DNA of 64,000 nt from Haladaptatus sp. R4 (lineage in GTDB: Archaea; Halobacteriota; Halobacteria; Halobacteriales; Haladaptataceae), in NCBI RefSeq assembly GCF_001625445.1, contig NZ_LWHG01000011.1, forward strand, positions 868,001 through 932,000, read 5' to 3'. This document shows positions 15,983-24,059 of this stretch, piece after piece (the first letter of the stretch is position 1; each line of letters starts with the position of its first letter). A program made the translations under genes and the position numbers. The notes under the pieces were generated by a model. That model was given only the letters and a program-made list of their open reading frames with translations, searched no databases and had not been told where the DNA came from.

Positions 15983-16582
15983 ATGGCAGCGCCTTCCGAC
16001 GGTGACGAGCGTTCCGACGCCGAACAGGCGATAATGCAGGCGACCTATCGGGCACTCTGTGAACACGGCTATGCGAACCTTACGATACACTCCATCGCGG
16101 AGGAGTATGGCAAATCGACGGCCGCAATTCACTATCACTACGACACGAAAGACGACCTCCTCGCGGCGTTTTTGAGCTATCTGTTGGATAAGTTCATCGA
16201 CCGGGTTCACGAGGTGGAGACGACCGCCCCGCGGGAACGACTCGACTCCCTTCTGGATCGACTGCTGACCGACCGCGAAGGCTACCCCGAATTCCTGACC
16301 GCGATGCTGGAGATGCGCGCGCAGGCGCCGTACAACGACGCCGTGCGCGAACAGTTCCAGCGCAACGACGAGTACACACGATATCTGCTCAAGACCGTCA
16401 TCGCCGACGGGACGGACGCGGGCGTGTTCGCCGCCGAGGACCCGGCCCACGCGGCGGAGGCGCTGATGCTCATCGTGGACGGCGCGCGAAACCGGTACGT
16501 CTCCCTGGACGAGAAGAACGCGCTCGAAGAAGCGCGTGAGACGGCCAGGGAGTACGTCGAACACGTTTTGATGGACGAGTAG
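15983..16582 (+). CDS. TetR/AcrR-family transcriptional regulator
   Basis: This 199-residue protein is the third TetR paralogue in 4 kb. Its HTH reads EQAIMQATYRALCEHGYANLTIHSIAEEYGKSTAAIHYHYDTKDDLLAAFLSYL. The C-terminal half includes MLEMRAQAPYNDAVREQFQRND, nearly the same as in the 15211 regulator, so the two probably arose by duplication. It is transcribed divergently from that gene across 163 bases. A palindrome abuts its start codon. No exporter gene follows on its strand, so its target is likely one of the neighbouring pumps or itself. Confidence 0.92.
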   Translation: MAAPSDGDERSDAEQAIMQATYRALCEHGYANLTIHSIAEEYGKSTAAIHYHYDTKDDLLAAFLSYLLDKFIDRVHEVETTAPRERLDSLLDRLLTDREGYPEFLTAMLEMRAQAPYNDAVREQFQRNDEYTRYLLKTVIADGTDAGVFAAEDPAHAAEALMLIVDGARNRYVSLDEKNALEEARETAREYVEHVLMDE

Positions 16583-16612
16583 GAAACCGCCGCTGCCGCT
16601 CGATTTCCGGAA

Positions 16613-17181
16613 CTATCGCGGCTCGTTTCTCTCCATCGCATCCCGAAGCGCTTGGCGAGGCTCGCCTCTTCGAGCGGCCCGTCGTACCGCGCGCCGTCGA
16701 TGAAGAACGTCGGCGTACCGTTGACGCCCCCGTGGATTCCGCCCTTGAAATCGTGCAGAATCCGCTGTTCGAACCGATTCTCGTCGAACACGTCGCGTTC
16801 GAACTGGGTCGTATCCAGTTCCAACTCCTCGGCATACCACCGAAGGTCGTCGTCTTCGAGCGCGTCCTGATGCTCGTAGAGGTGGTCGTGCATCTCCCAG
16901 AACTTTCCCTGCACACCGGCCGCCTCGGCCGCCTCCGCGGCGTGGAGGGCGTGTGGATGGGCCTGTTTCAACGGGAAGTTTCGAAAGACGAACCGGAGGT
17001 CGTCGCCCATCTCCTCCCGGATCGACTTGACGATCGGATACGCTCGGCCACAGTGGGGGCACTCGTAATCCCCGTATTCGACCAACGTGACGGGTGCATC
17101 CGGGTTCCCTCGTAGATGATCGGTTTCATCGATCGGACCGGCGAGCGTGTTGTCCGGGGAAATCGGTGTCCGATCGCTCAT
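16613..17181 (-). pseudogene. DsbA-like thioredoxin-fold protein, frameshifted near C-terminus
   Basis: The product has the DSBA/thioredoxin fold: VTLVEYGDYECPHCGRAYPIV holds the CPHC active site, and VNGTPTFFIDGARYDGPLEEASL holds the cis-proline loop. There is no signal peptide, so it acts in the cytosol as a thiol oxidoreductase. Near 16653 the frame changes: the family-like end ALRDAMERNEPR and its stop at 16613 are in another frame. Adding one C (in CTTGGCG, plus strand) restores it. The ATG at 17181 overlaps the peroxiredoxin stop, so both form a redox operon. Confidence 0.8.
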
Positions 17182-17726
17182 CTCGCGTCCCCGTTTTCGA
17201 ACGCATTGAGCGCCTGTAGTATCCCGCTCGCGCCGGGGTTCACACCGACGGGGGAGACGAACGTCCATTGGATCACCCCCTCGTCGTCGATGACGAAGAG
17301 CGCCCGCTCGCTCGTTCCGTCTTCCGGTCGATACACGCCGTACGTTTTCGCCACCTTTCCCTTCGGTTCGAAGTCGGCGAGCAACGGGAAGTGGAGGTTG
17401 TGGTCGTCGGAGAACGAATCGTGGCTCCAGACGCCATCGACCGAGATTCCCAGTAGCTGTGCATCGTATCGTCCGAACTCGTCGAGTATCTCGTTGTAGA
17501 GCGACATCTGGTCGCCACAGACCGGACTCCAATCCGCTGGATAAAACGCGAGAATGACGGGTTGTCCGCGAAATTCGCGCAACGAAAGCGTTTGGTCCGG
17601 CGTCGAATAGAGCGTGAAGTCGGGCGCATCCGTGCCGCATTCGAGCGCGTCCGCCGGGTAACTCGCTTCCCCCGAGTCGTTCGCCCCACAGACGGAGAAC
17701 TTCTGATCGTATGGTGATTGTTTCAT
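17178..17726 (-). CDS. Peroxiredoxin (AhpC/TSA, BCP-like)
   Basis: This 182-residue thiol peroxidase has the peroxidatic cysteine in FYPADWSPVCGDQMSLYNE, then LLGISVDGVWSHDSFSDDHNLHFPLLAD and a C-terminal RALFVIDDEGVIQWTFVSP. An N-terminal extension of about 35 residues carries two more cysteines (FSVCGAN and LECGTD) that could act as resolving or metal-binding residues. It would reduce peroxides using thioredoxin-like partners. The overlapping downstream DsbA-like gene is a plausible partner. It starts at ATG 17726, with no clear promoter match in the 102-base gap upstream. Confidence 0.9.
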   Translation of the reverse strand: MKQSPYDQKFSVCGANDSGEASYPADALECGTDAPDFTLYSTPDQTLSLREFRGQPVILAFYPADWSPVCGDQMSLYNEILDEFGRYDAQLLGISVDGVWSHDSFSDDHNLHFPLLADFEPKGKVAKTYGVYRPEDGTSERALFVIDDEGVIQWTFVSPVGVNPGASGILQALNAFENGDAR

Positions 17727-17828
17727 GTCCCGTTCCCCCCTCTCTGGAAAGTCACGGGTTTAAGTAGTATATCTGTTGCGGGTGGCGGGAGTACTGACAG
17801 TCGAAACGCCGCGGTACTACCTCGAATC

Positions 17829-18038
17829 CTACTCCGGGTCCATTTCCCACGTCACGAATAGCAGTCCGACAACGCCCAAAACCAAAACGAGCGCGGTTAT
17901 CCTGCCTCCAACATAGCAGAAATGATAGTGTGGACCACTGGTGAGACAACTAGCCTTCGGGAAAAACACCGCCGGAATGACGACGAGCGCTCCAACGACG
18001 ACGGTCAAGACCAGCATCGCTTCCTTTATCGCTTTCAT
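17829..18038 (-). CDS. Small two-segment membrane protein
   Basis: A 69-residue protein with two hydrophobic helices (about residues 7-25 and 45-62) and a short polar loop between them containing CLTSGPHYHFCYVGG. The ATG at 18038 (MKAIKEAM) is preceded by a purine-rich GAGGAAAGTGAG ribosome-binding-like run, so it is preferred over the upstream TTG. The loop cysteine/histidine pairs could bind metal or form a disulfide. No family is recognised. It stands alone between the peroxiredoxin and ABC permease genes. Confidence 0.55.
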   Translation of the reverse strand: MKAIKEAMLVLTVVVGALVVIPAVFFPKASCLTSGPHYHFCYVGGRITALVLVLGVVGLLFVTWEMDPE

Positions 18039-18172
18039 GCTGTTTCTCACTTTCCTCAATTCCGAACGTGTCCGCAGAAATTATTATTCTTGCCATCGTT
18101 ACAGGTCTTGTCCATCGCTGCAGGTATCGACCGCACAGGGTCGCCGAACACGTTACGATGAAATCGAACTCC

Positions 18173-19420
18173 TCACTCGTGGCGGAGCGCGTCGATGGGG
18201 TCGATTCTGGCGGCGTTCCACGCAGGGTACAGACCGGAGACCAGTCCGACGCCGATACCGACGGCGATGGCGACGACGAACCACTTCGGCGCGAATGCGA
18301 GGTCGAAGCCGATGGCCTGTGCGGCGGCGTATCCGCCCGCGATGCCGACGACGGTGCCGACGAGCGAACCGATGACACCGAGGATGACCGCCTCGACGAG
18401 GAACAGTTGGATGATGTCGCGTTTCTGCCCGCCGATGGCCTTCATGATGCCGATCTCGCGGGTGCGTTCGGTCACGCTCACCAGCATGATGTTGGCGATG
18501 CCGATGGCCCCGACGATGAGCGAGATGACGGCGATACCGGTGATGAAACTCGTGAACGTCCCGATGACCTCCTGAATCTGATCGACGAGTTGTTGGTTCG
18601 TCTGGAGGGACACCTCGTAGGACGCGGGTTTGAGTTGGCTGGCGTCGGAGTCGTTCACCAGATACGACTCGACCGCCGGTTGGACGCTATCGACGTGATC
18701 GTAATCGACCGCCCGTACCGTCACCTGCGGGTAGGCCCGTTGCTGTTCGCCGGTCGCCGGACTCTTCACCGTGGTTCCGTAGAACGGGTCCGTGGGCACG
18801 TAGATCTGTGGCTGCGACGTGCCGAACACGTTCGCGCTGGACGAGGCGTTCAGGATGCCGACGACGGTGACGTTTTGCGGGCCGTCGCCGAACTGGAGCG
18901 TGAGGGTGTCGCCGGTCGAGACGTTCGTCGCGAACAGACTCGCCGCCGGTTTGTTCAGCACGACTTGTTCCTTCCCGGAGGTAAAGGCGTGTCCCGACTC
19001 GAACGAGTCCGCGGCGAACGAATCCGCCGTCGTCGCCGTCACGCTCTCCCACCCGACCGTTTGGCCGTCGTAGCCGAGCGAGGACACCTGCACGTTCCCC
19101 TGTGGAATCACGGAATCGACGTCGTCGAGCCCTCGTAACTGCTCGATGTCGTGTTCGGTGAACACGGGTAGCGACGCGCCCTGACTTTGCGGGCCGCCGG
19201 GACCGTCGTTCGTACTCGCCGGGCCGACGCTCGCGACGATGGACGGGTTCGACCCGGCCGAGACCTGGCCGACGACGGCGGCTTGGAGGCTCGCCCCGAG
19301 GGTGACGAACGTGATGACCGACCCGACGCCGATGATGATGCCGAGCGTCGTCAACACCGACCGGAGTTTGTGGTCGCGGATGGAGCGCCAACTCATCGCG
19401 AAACTCTGCCCGATGTTCAT
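18173..19420 (-). CDS. MacB/FtsX-type ABC transporter permease
   Basis: This 415-residue permease has an N-terminal helix (SWRSIRDHKLRSVLTTLGIIIGVGSVITFVTLG), a large outer MacB-PCD-like domain (about residues 45-280) and three C-terminal helices ending in GLYPAWNAARIDPIDALRHE, the FtsX signature. Such permeases extrude lipoproteins, peptides or drugs mechanically with a MacB-like ATPase. It overlaps the ATPase gene by ATGA and depends on its promoter. A class I operator lies upstream of the pair, linking it to the TetR efflux island. Confidence 0.93.
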   Translation of the reverse strand: MNIGQSFAMSWRSIRDHKLRSVLTTLGIIIGVGSVITFVTLGASLQAAVVGQVSAGSNPSIVASVGPASTNDGPGGPQSQGASLPVFTEHDIEQLRGLDDVDSVIPQGNVQVSSLGYDGQTVGWESVTATTADSFAADSFESGHAFTSGKEQVVLNKPAASLFATNVSTGDTLTLQFGDGPQNVTVVGILNASSSANVFGTSQPQIYVPTDPFYGTTVKSPATGEQQRAYPQVTVRAVDYDHVDSVQPAVESYLVNDSDASQLKPASYEVSLQTNQQLVDQIQEVIGTFTSFITGIAVISLIVGAIGIANIMLVSVTERTREIGIMKAIGGQKRDIIQLFLVEAVILGVIGSLVGTVVGIAGGYAAAQAIGFDLAFAPKWFVVAIAVGIGVGLVSGLYPAWNAARIDPIDALRHE

Positions 19421-20154
19421 GGACCCACCTCCATCCGGCGCGGGGAGTCCACCGTCTCGATACGCTCGATTTCGCCGTCCAGCAGGTGGACGATGCGTTG
19501 GGCGTGCTCGGCGACGGTGCGCTCGTGGGTGACTAGGAAGATGGTGTTCCCCTCGTCGTGCAACTCCTCGAACAGGGCGAGAATCCGGCCTTCGGTCTCG
19601 CTATCGAGGTTGCCGGTCGGTTCGTCGGCGAGGATGATGGCCGGGTCGTTCGCCAGCGCGCGGGCGATGGCCACGCGCTGGCGTTGGCCGCCCGATAGTT
19701 CGTTGGGTCGGTGGTCGAGTCGGTCCCCCAACCCGACGCGTTCCAGCAGTTCGCTGGCTCGTTCGTTTCGTTTTTTCTTTCGCTCCCCTTGGAAGACCAT
19801 CGGGAGCGCGACGTTCTCCTTCGCGGTGAGTTTCGGCATGAGGTTGAACGTCTGGAAGACGAAACCGATCTCGTCGCCCCGAAGCGTCGTTCGCTTCGTA
19901 TCCGAAAGCGTCGTGATTTCGGTTCCGTTCACCGTGATCGATCCCTCCGTCGGCATGTCGAGACAACCGACGGCGTTCATCAGTGTACTCTTCCCCGACC
20001 CGCTCGGCCCCATGACGGCGGTGTACGACCCCCGTTCGATGGTGAGGTCGATACCGTCGAGCGCGTGGACGGGTTCGCCGCGATGGTAGGTCTTGCGCAC
20101 GTCCGTCAGCGTTACCGCCGAAGGGGATGGCGTTCGTTCGGTTGTATTTGGCAT
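19417..20154 (-). CDS. MacB/LolD-type ABC transporter ATP-binding protein
   Basis: This 245-residue ATPase has Walker A GPSGSGKSTLM, Q-loop VFQTFNLMPKLTAKENV, signature LSGGQRQRVAIARAL, Walker B IILADEPTGNLD and switch histidine FLVTHERT. The start at ATG 20154 gives a short polar N-terminus before VTLTDVRKTYHRGEPVHALDGI; the frame is open upstream without similarity. It drives the FtsX-type permease encoded downstream. The leader of about 80 bases carries the class I palindrome at 20238-20255, beside a TTTATC TATA-like element. Confidence 0.94.
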   Translation of the reverse strand: MPNTTERTPSPSAVTLTDVRKTYHRGEPVHALDGIDLTIERGSYTAVMGPSGSGKSTLMNAVGCLDMPTEGSITVNGTEITTLSDTKRTTLRGDEIGFVFQTFNLMPKLTAKENVALPMVFQGERKKKRNERASELLERVGLGDRLDHRPNELSGGQRQRVAIARALANDPAIILADEPTGNLDSETEGRILALFEELHDEGNTIFLVTHERTVAEHAQRIVHLLDGEIERIETVDSPRRMEVGP

Positions 20155-20237
20155 TTGGTTGGTAGCGTGTTCGGTGTTCGACGTTCGGACGGTTCGTTTT
20201 GTGGGTAGGGGCGACCGGTGAGTCACTCCCACCGCAC

Positions 20238-20255
20238 TGACCGAACATTCATTCA
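20238..20255. promoter_or_regulatory. Operator-like palindrome, class I (ABC promoter)
   Basis: TGACCGAACATTCATTCA matches the class I 18-mers at 11997-12014 and 12441-12458. On the minus strand a TTTATC element (about 20264-20269) precedes it, so it covers the predicted initiation region of the ABC operon. Confidence 0.68.
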
Positions 20256-20361
20256 GCAAGGGATAAACCTTCCCCGAGACGTGATACCAAACGGACGGCA
20301 ACTCTCTACACCGACCGCTGACGGGCGCGGGATTGACATTCACGGGGGTTGACGAACCACC

Positions 20362-20505
20362 ATGGGGGTTTGTGATATTTGCGAACAGCGCAAGTCGAAC
20401 GGGACGCATCTCGTCGGCCGAACCGGCGAGTTGTGGGTGTGTCGTGGGTGTATGATGCGGGCCGTGACCGGGAAGAAGGAGGAACTGTCGTTCGTGAACC
20501 CGTGA
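20362..20505 (+). CDS. 47-residue zinc-ribbon-like small protein
   Basis: This short ORF begins MGVCDICEQRKSNGTHLVGR and contains WVCRGCMMRAV. Four cysteines (4, 7, 27, 30) make two CxxC knuckles, a compact zinc ribbon. Such very small zinc-finger proteins are common in haloarchaea and often regulatory. The stop is followed within 40 bases by the alpha/beta hydrolase gene. Charge and codon use fit a real haloarchaeal gene. Function unknown. Confidence 0.65.
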   Translation: MGVCDICEQRKSNGTHLVGRTGELWVCRGCMMRAVTGKKEELSFVNP

Positions 20506-20543
20506 GACGAGTTTTATGTTCCTCGTCGTCCTCGTAACGAACA

Positions 20544-21461
20544 ATGACGAAGACACGGGCACGTGAGCTGTCGCGGCTTCGATACGCGAAGAACGATGTC
20601 GATTTCGAAAGCGAGGGGACGCGGTGTGCCGGATGGCTCTACACGCCGGAAGGCGTCTCGAACCCGCCCGTCGTCGTGATGGCGGGTGGCTTCGGCGCGG
20701 AACGGACCTTCGGTCTCCCGGAGATCGCAAAGGAGTTCGTCGCCCGCGAGTACGCCGTGTTCCTCTTCGACTACCGGAACTTCGGCGACAGCGACGGCGA
20801 ACCGCGTAATCTCGTAAACGCGAGCCGTCACGTCGAGGATTGGAAAGCGGCGATCGACCACGTTCGCGGACTGAACGCCATCGACCGTCGAAAGATCGCG
20901 CTCTGGGGAACGTCCTACAGCGGCGGACACGTCATCGAGGCGGCGGCCGACGACCACCGAATCGCCGCCGTCGTCGCACAGGTTCCGTTCGTCGACGGAC
21001 GGGCCGTCGCCCGAGCGTCCGGCCTCAAAAAATCGCTGAAAGGGACCGTCGCGGGGGTGCGTGACCTCGTCAGAAAGTACACCTTCAGGAGTCCGCACAC
21101 GGTTCCGATCGCTGGGTATCCCGACGAGTTCGCCGTCCTGAACACCCCGGATGCGATGGAGGGGATGGAAACCATCGTTCCCGACCCGCCGGTGTGGGAG
21201 AACGAGGTACCGGCACGTGTCTTCCTCGAAATTCCTTTCTACCGCCCGATTTCGTCCGTGGAGGACGTCCCGTGTCCGATGCTTCTGATCGCCGGACGCG
21301 ACGACGACATCGTTCCGGTGTCGTCGGTGCAGTCGGCCGCGGAAGCGGCCGACGCGACGTATCTCGAACTGCCGATCGGCCACTTCGACGTGTACGACGA
21401 CGCGCTCGATACGGTCGTCGGTTACGAGGCGGCGTTCCTCGACCGGAACGTACGCGTGTAA
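20544..21461 (+). CDS. Alpha/beta hydrolase (dienelactone-hydrolase / esterase-like)
   Basis: This is a 305-residue soluble hydrolase. The oxyanion region is VVMAGGFGAERTFGLPEIA, the nucleophile elbow is WGTSYSGGHVIEAAA, the acid is in IAGRDDDIVPVSSV, and the histidine is in PIGHFDVYDD. The motif FDYRNFGDSDGEPRN is typical of the YqkD/DUF1100-like group. There is no signal peptide. The start ATG 20544 lies just after the small zinc-ribbon gene. Probable esterase or acyl hydrolase; substrate not known. Confidence 0.9.
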   Translation: MTKTRARELSRLRYAKNDVDFESEGTRCAGWLYTPEGVSNPPVVVMAGGFGAERTFGLPEIAKEFVAREYAVFLFDYRNFGDSDGEPRNLVNASRHVEDWKAAIDHVRGLNAIDRRKIALWGTSYSGGHVIEAAADDHRIAAVVAQVPFVDGRAVARASGLKKSLKGTVAGVRDLVRKYTFRSPHTVPIAGYPDEFAVLNTPDAMEGMETIVPDPPVWENEVPARVFLEIPFYRPISSVEDVPCPMLLIAGRDDDIVPVSSVQSAAEAADATYLELPIGHFDVYDDALDTVVGYEAAFLDRNVRV

Positions 21462-21532
21462 CCTGTTCCGAATTTACTTCTTTCTCAGAATTATAGTTAC
21501 ATTTATTGTCATGCAATTTAATAACTGATCTT

Positions 21533-21934
21533 ATGTCGGTGAAAATAAACGGCGACGAGACGGCAGCCGCCCTTGCGCTCGATGAGGTCTTCGACGTACT
21601 GGTCTCGTCCCGTCGAAGAGCGGTACTGTACGAACTGTACGGTCGGTCGGACCCCATCGCGCTCTCCGACCTCGCTATCGCGGTCAGCAGGAGTGAGCCA
21701 AACGGAATCGACACCGAGGGGATCACAGCGGACGAGACGGTGACAACGGATCGAGGAGTAGTTCTCGCCTTGGATCACGTCCACCTTCCGAAGTTACAGC
21801 AGGCGGGACTCGTCGAGTACGACCGGACGGAGCGAACCGTTCAGTTGAACCGAATTCCGGGGCAGTTCGAGCGCTATCTTCGGTTTGCGGCCGAGGACGA
21901 ACAGCGAACGGGCACCATCGACGCGACCGTTTAG
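21533..21934 (+). CDS. DUF7344 winged-helix regulator
   Basis: This 133-residue protein has the DUF7344 haloarchaeal HTH: LDEVFDVLVSSRRRAVLYELYGRSDPIALSDLAIAVS, then LDHVHLPKLQQAGLVEYDRTERTVQL. No membrane segment is visible, so it is the soluble type. The ATG at 21533 is chosen over a TTG at 21506 because an AT-rich promoter (TTATAGTTACATTTATTGTC) lies directly upstream. It overlaps the 3' end of the convergent gene by four bases. Its target is unknown. Confidence 0.8.
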   Translation: MSVKINGDETAAALALDEVFDVLVSSRRRAVLYELYGRSDPIALSDLAIAVSRSEPNGIDTEGITADETVTTDRGVVLALDHVHLPKLQQAGLVEYDRTERTVQLNRIPGQFERYLRFAAEDEQRTGTIDATV

Positions 21935-22401
21935 GCGAACTGATTCCCGAGAAACAACGATCCTCCGGCGGAGACGACGCCGAACACGAACAGCACTGCG
22001 TTCGCTCGTGTATCGCTTGCGAGCACGATATCGAAGGTGAGCTTCCGGTCCGAGAGCGGCCAGAAGGGTCGGATTCCCATCGGCGTGATGACGTCCGCGA
22101 GGAGATGGGCGACGATTGCGAGCGCCCCGACCAAACCGCCGAATTCAGCACCGTTCGCTCCCGCGAGTAGACCGCCGCCGACTCCGGTGAGCAGTCCGAC
22201 GAACGCCGCGAAGACGATGGAGTGGGTCGGGCCGCGGTGCCGAACCCGGTCCGTCCGCGTGTCGAGGTCGGGGAGCATCGTCAACGCGAGGACGATGCCA
22301 GCGCCGAGAAACGCCGTCGAGGTGGACCCAGACGCGGCGAGCACACCGGTGACCGGCGCGTAGAGGGCGAGCGCCACGCCACAGTGGCCCGGCTGATACA
22401 T
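21931..22401 (-). CDS. YdjM/DUF457-type membrane metal-dependent hydrolase
   Basis: This 156-residue, four-segment membrane protein has LTMLPDLDTR, RVRHRGPTHSIVFAAFVG and VAHLLADVITPMGIRPFWPLS. The paired Asp/His motifs (D-x-D, R-H-R-G-x-T-H-S, H-x2-A-D) are the metal-binding core of the LexA-inducible YdjM (DUF457) family. Its biochemical substrate is unknown; a phospholipase-like role is proposed for relatives. The start is ATG 22401. It is convergent with the DUF7344 gene. Confidence 0.85.
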   Translation of the reverse strand: MYQPGHCGVALALYAPVTGVLAASGSTSTAFLGAGIVLALTMLPDLDTRTDRVRHRGPTHSIVFAAFVGLLTGVGGGLLAGANGAEFGGLVGALAIVAHLLADVITPMGIRPFWPLSDRKLTFDIVLASDTRANAVLFVFGVVSAGGSLFLGNQFA

Positions 22402-22507
22402 GGTTCTCAGTTACGCTGGACGCGGATAACTGCAACGCGACCGCTGGGAGGTGACGACCCGGGGGACGACGGAAACCGATTTCACGCAGCCATCCGTCCG
22501 CTTCCGC

Positions 22508-23205
22508 ATGAACGAATCGACGGCGGTCGTCACCGGCGGGACACGAGGCATCGGCCGACAGGTCGCGGGCGCGTTGGCGAACGACGGTGCGACCGTCGCC
22601 CTCTGTGGACGCGACGCGGAGGAAATCGAGGCGAGCTCGAGGCCATCGAGGATGAGGGAGGGGAGGCGGTGGGCCTCCGCGCCGACGTGCGTGACGAGTT
22701 CGACGTGGAGCGGCTGATGGAAACCGCCGCGAGAAGCGGCACCGACGGCATCGACGTTGTCGTCGCCAACGCCGGAGTGTACCACGGGACGCCCGGCGAA
22801 ACGCCGCTGACGACGGAATCCTACGCTGCCTTCGACGACACCCTCCGGACGAACTGCCGTGGGGCGTACGCGGCGGTTCGGGAATCGCTTCCCCACCTGA
22901 ACGACGATGCTCGGATACTCGTCCCAACCGGCAGTATCGGGCACGAGACGCACGCGGGCTACGGTTCCTACGCCGTGTCGAAGGCCGCCGCCGAGGGGTT
23001 GGTTCGCGGGTTCTCCGCGGAACTCGACGTTCCCGTCGTCGGCATCGACCCCGGCGTCGTCGGAACCGAGATGATGGGCGGGAACGGACGCGACCCGGAG
23101 GACGTGGCCGAGTTGTTCGTCTGGGCCGCGACGGACGCGAACGCCGAGGACGTGGACGGCAAAATCATCGGGCTGAAGGAGTGGCGGAAGGCGACGCGGG
23201 GGTGA
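22508..23205 (+). pseudogene. Short-chain dehydrogenase/reductase, frameshifted
   Basis: The gene encodes a classical SDR of about 230 residues: cofactor motif VVTGGTRGIG, NAG motif VVVANAGVYHGTP, catalytic S in VPTGSIGHETHAGYGSYAVSKAAAEG (Tyr-x3-Lys) and a C-terminal TEMMGGNGRDPEDVAE. The first 43 residues are in one frame. From about 22636 the remainder (ELEAIEDEGGEAVG onward) is one frame earlier, consistent with loss of one base (or 3n+1 bases) in GAGGCGAGCTC. It is otherwise intact, so sequence error is likely. Substrate unknown. Confidence 0.8.
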
Positions 23206-23268
23206 GTTCGTCGATCAGTCGGAGCGATTCGGAGCGATTCGGGTGGTCGGTCGAAGTGAGCCGAGTGG

Positions 23269-23952
23269 TCAATCGAGTCGGGTCGGCGTGTGAACGTGAA
23301 ACTCCGTCTTCGGACAGTACCGAACCCGTGGCTCGGTCTCGGGTTCGGGAAGGGAACTCGCTTCGAACAGGGAATCGGCGCGCACGTCGGCCGCCGCTCG
23401 CTGGAGCGTCCACGGGTCGTGTTCGACGCGGGCGGTCATTCCGGCCTGTGGAACGAACAGTCGATAGCGCTCGGTCAGAAAGTAATCGAGCGTCCCGTGG
23501 TCGGGAGTGGTCGCTGGTCCTTCGGGGCGATAGGTCGCCTCGAATTCGACCGGGAGCGTGTCGGGGTGAACGCGCCGACTCAGCACTCGATTTTCGGTTC
23601 CCGTCTCGCTGACGATGTCGGCGTAGTAGTACGGGAGATGGTAGAGCAGTCGGGCCACGCGGGCCGCTATCCGACTGCCGGTATCGAGGCTCAGAAAGTA
23701 GACGCCCGGCGCGTTTCCCAAGCGGACGTACGTGCGGAAGTTGATCTGGGGGAACGTCATCCCCACGACGCCGGGTGTTCCGGGTATTCGCGCGTTCTCG
23801 ATGGTCGACGCGAGGACACTGACCCACGCCCGGCCATCGTGGGTGTCGAGCGCCAACGAATCCGGAATCGCGCCGTCGAGTGCGGCCGACTCGACCGGCC
23901 AGTGGACGAACAGACAGTCCCGCCACGTGAACCGGAGTGCGCGAACGGTCAC
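23269..23952 (-). CDS. YqjF-like DUF2071 protein
   Basis: The product of about 227 residues begins TVRALRFTWRDCLFVHWPVE and continues through GVVGMTFPQINFRTYVRLGNAPGVYFLSLD and YRPEGPATTPDHGTLDYFLTERYRLF. This order is that of DUF2071 (YqjF-like) proteins. The GTG at 23952 is chosen because the family starts just before the TWRD..FAHWPV motif; the frame stays open to 24060 but that part is basic and unrelated. No catalytic function is established for the family. Confidence 0.8.
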   Translation of the reverse strand: MTVRALRFTWRDCLFVHWPVESAALDGAIPDSLALDTHDGRAWVSVLASTIENARIPGTPGVVGMTFPQINFRTYVRLGNAPGVYFLSLDTGSRIAARVARLLYHLPYYYADIVSETGTENRVLSRRVHPDTLPVEFEATYRPEGPATTPDHGTLDYFLTERYRLFVPQAGMTARVEHDPWTLQRAAADVRADSLFEASSLPEPETEPRVRYCPKTEFHVHTPTRLD

Positions 23953-24059
23953 GGTTCCACCGTCTTCGGCGCCATGCTTCCTTTCCCGGTTCCGCCCCGC
24001 AATAGTTTTGCGGCGGGCGACCGACGGGCTTAACAACTCCACGAACAATTTTAATAACA

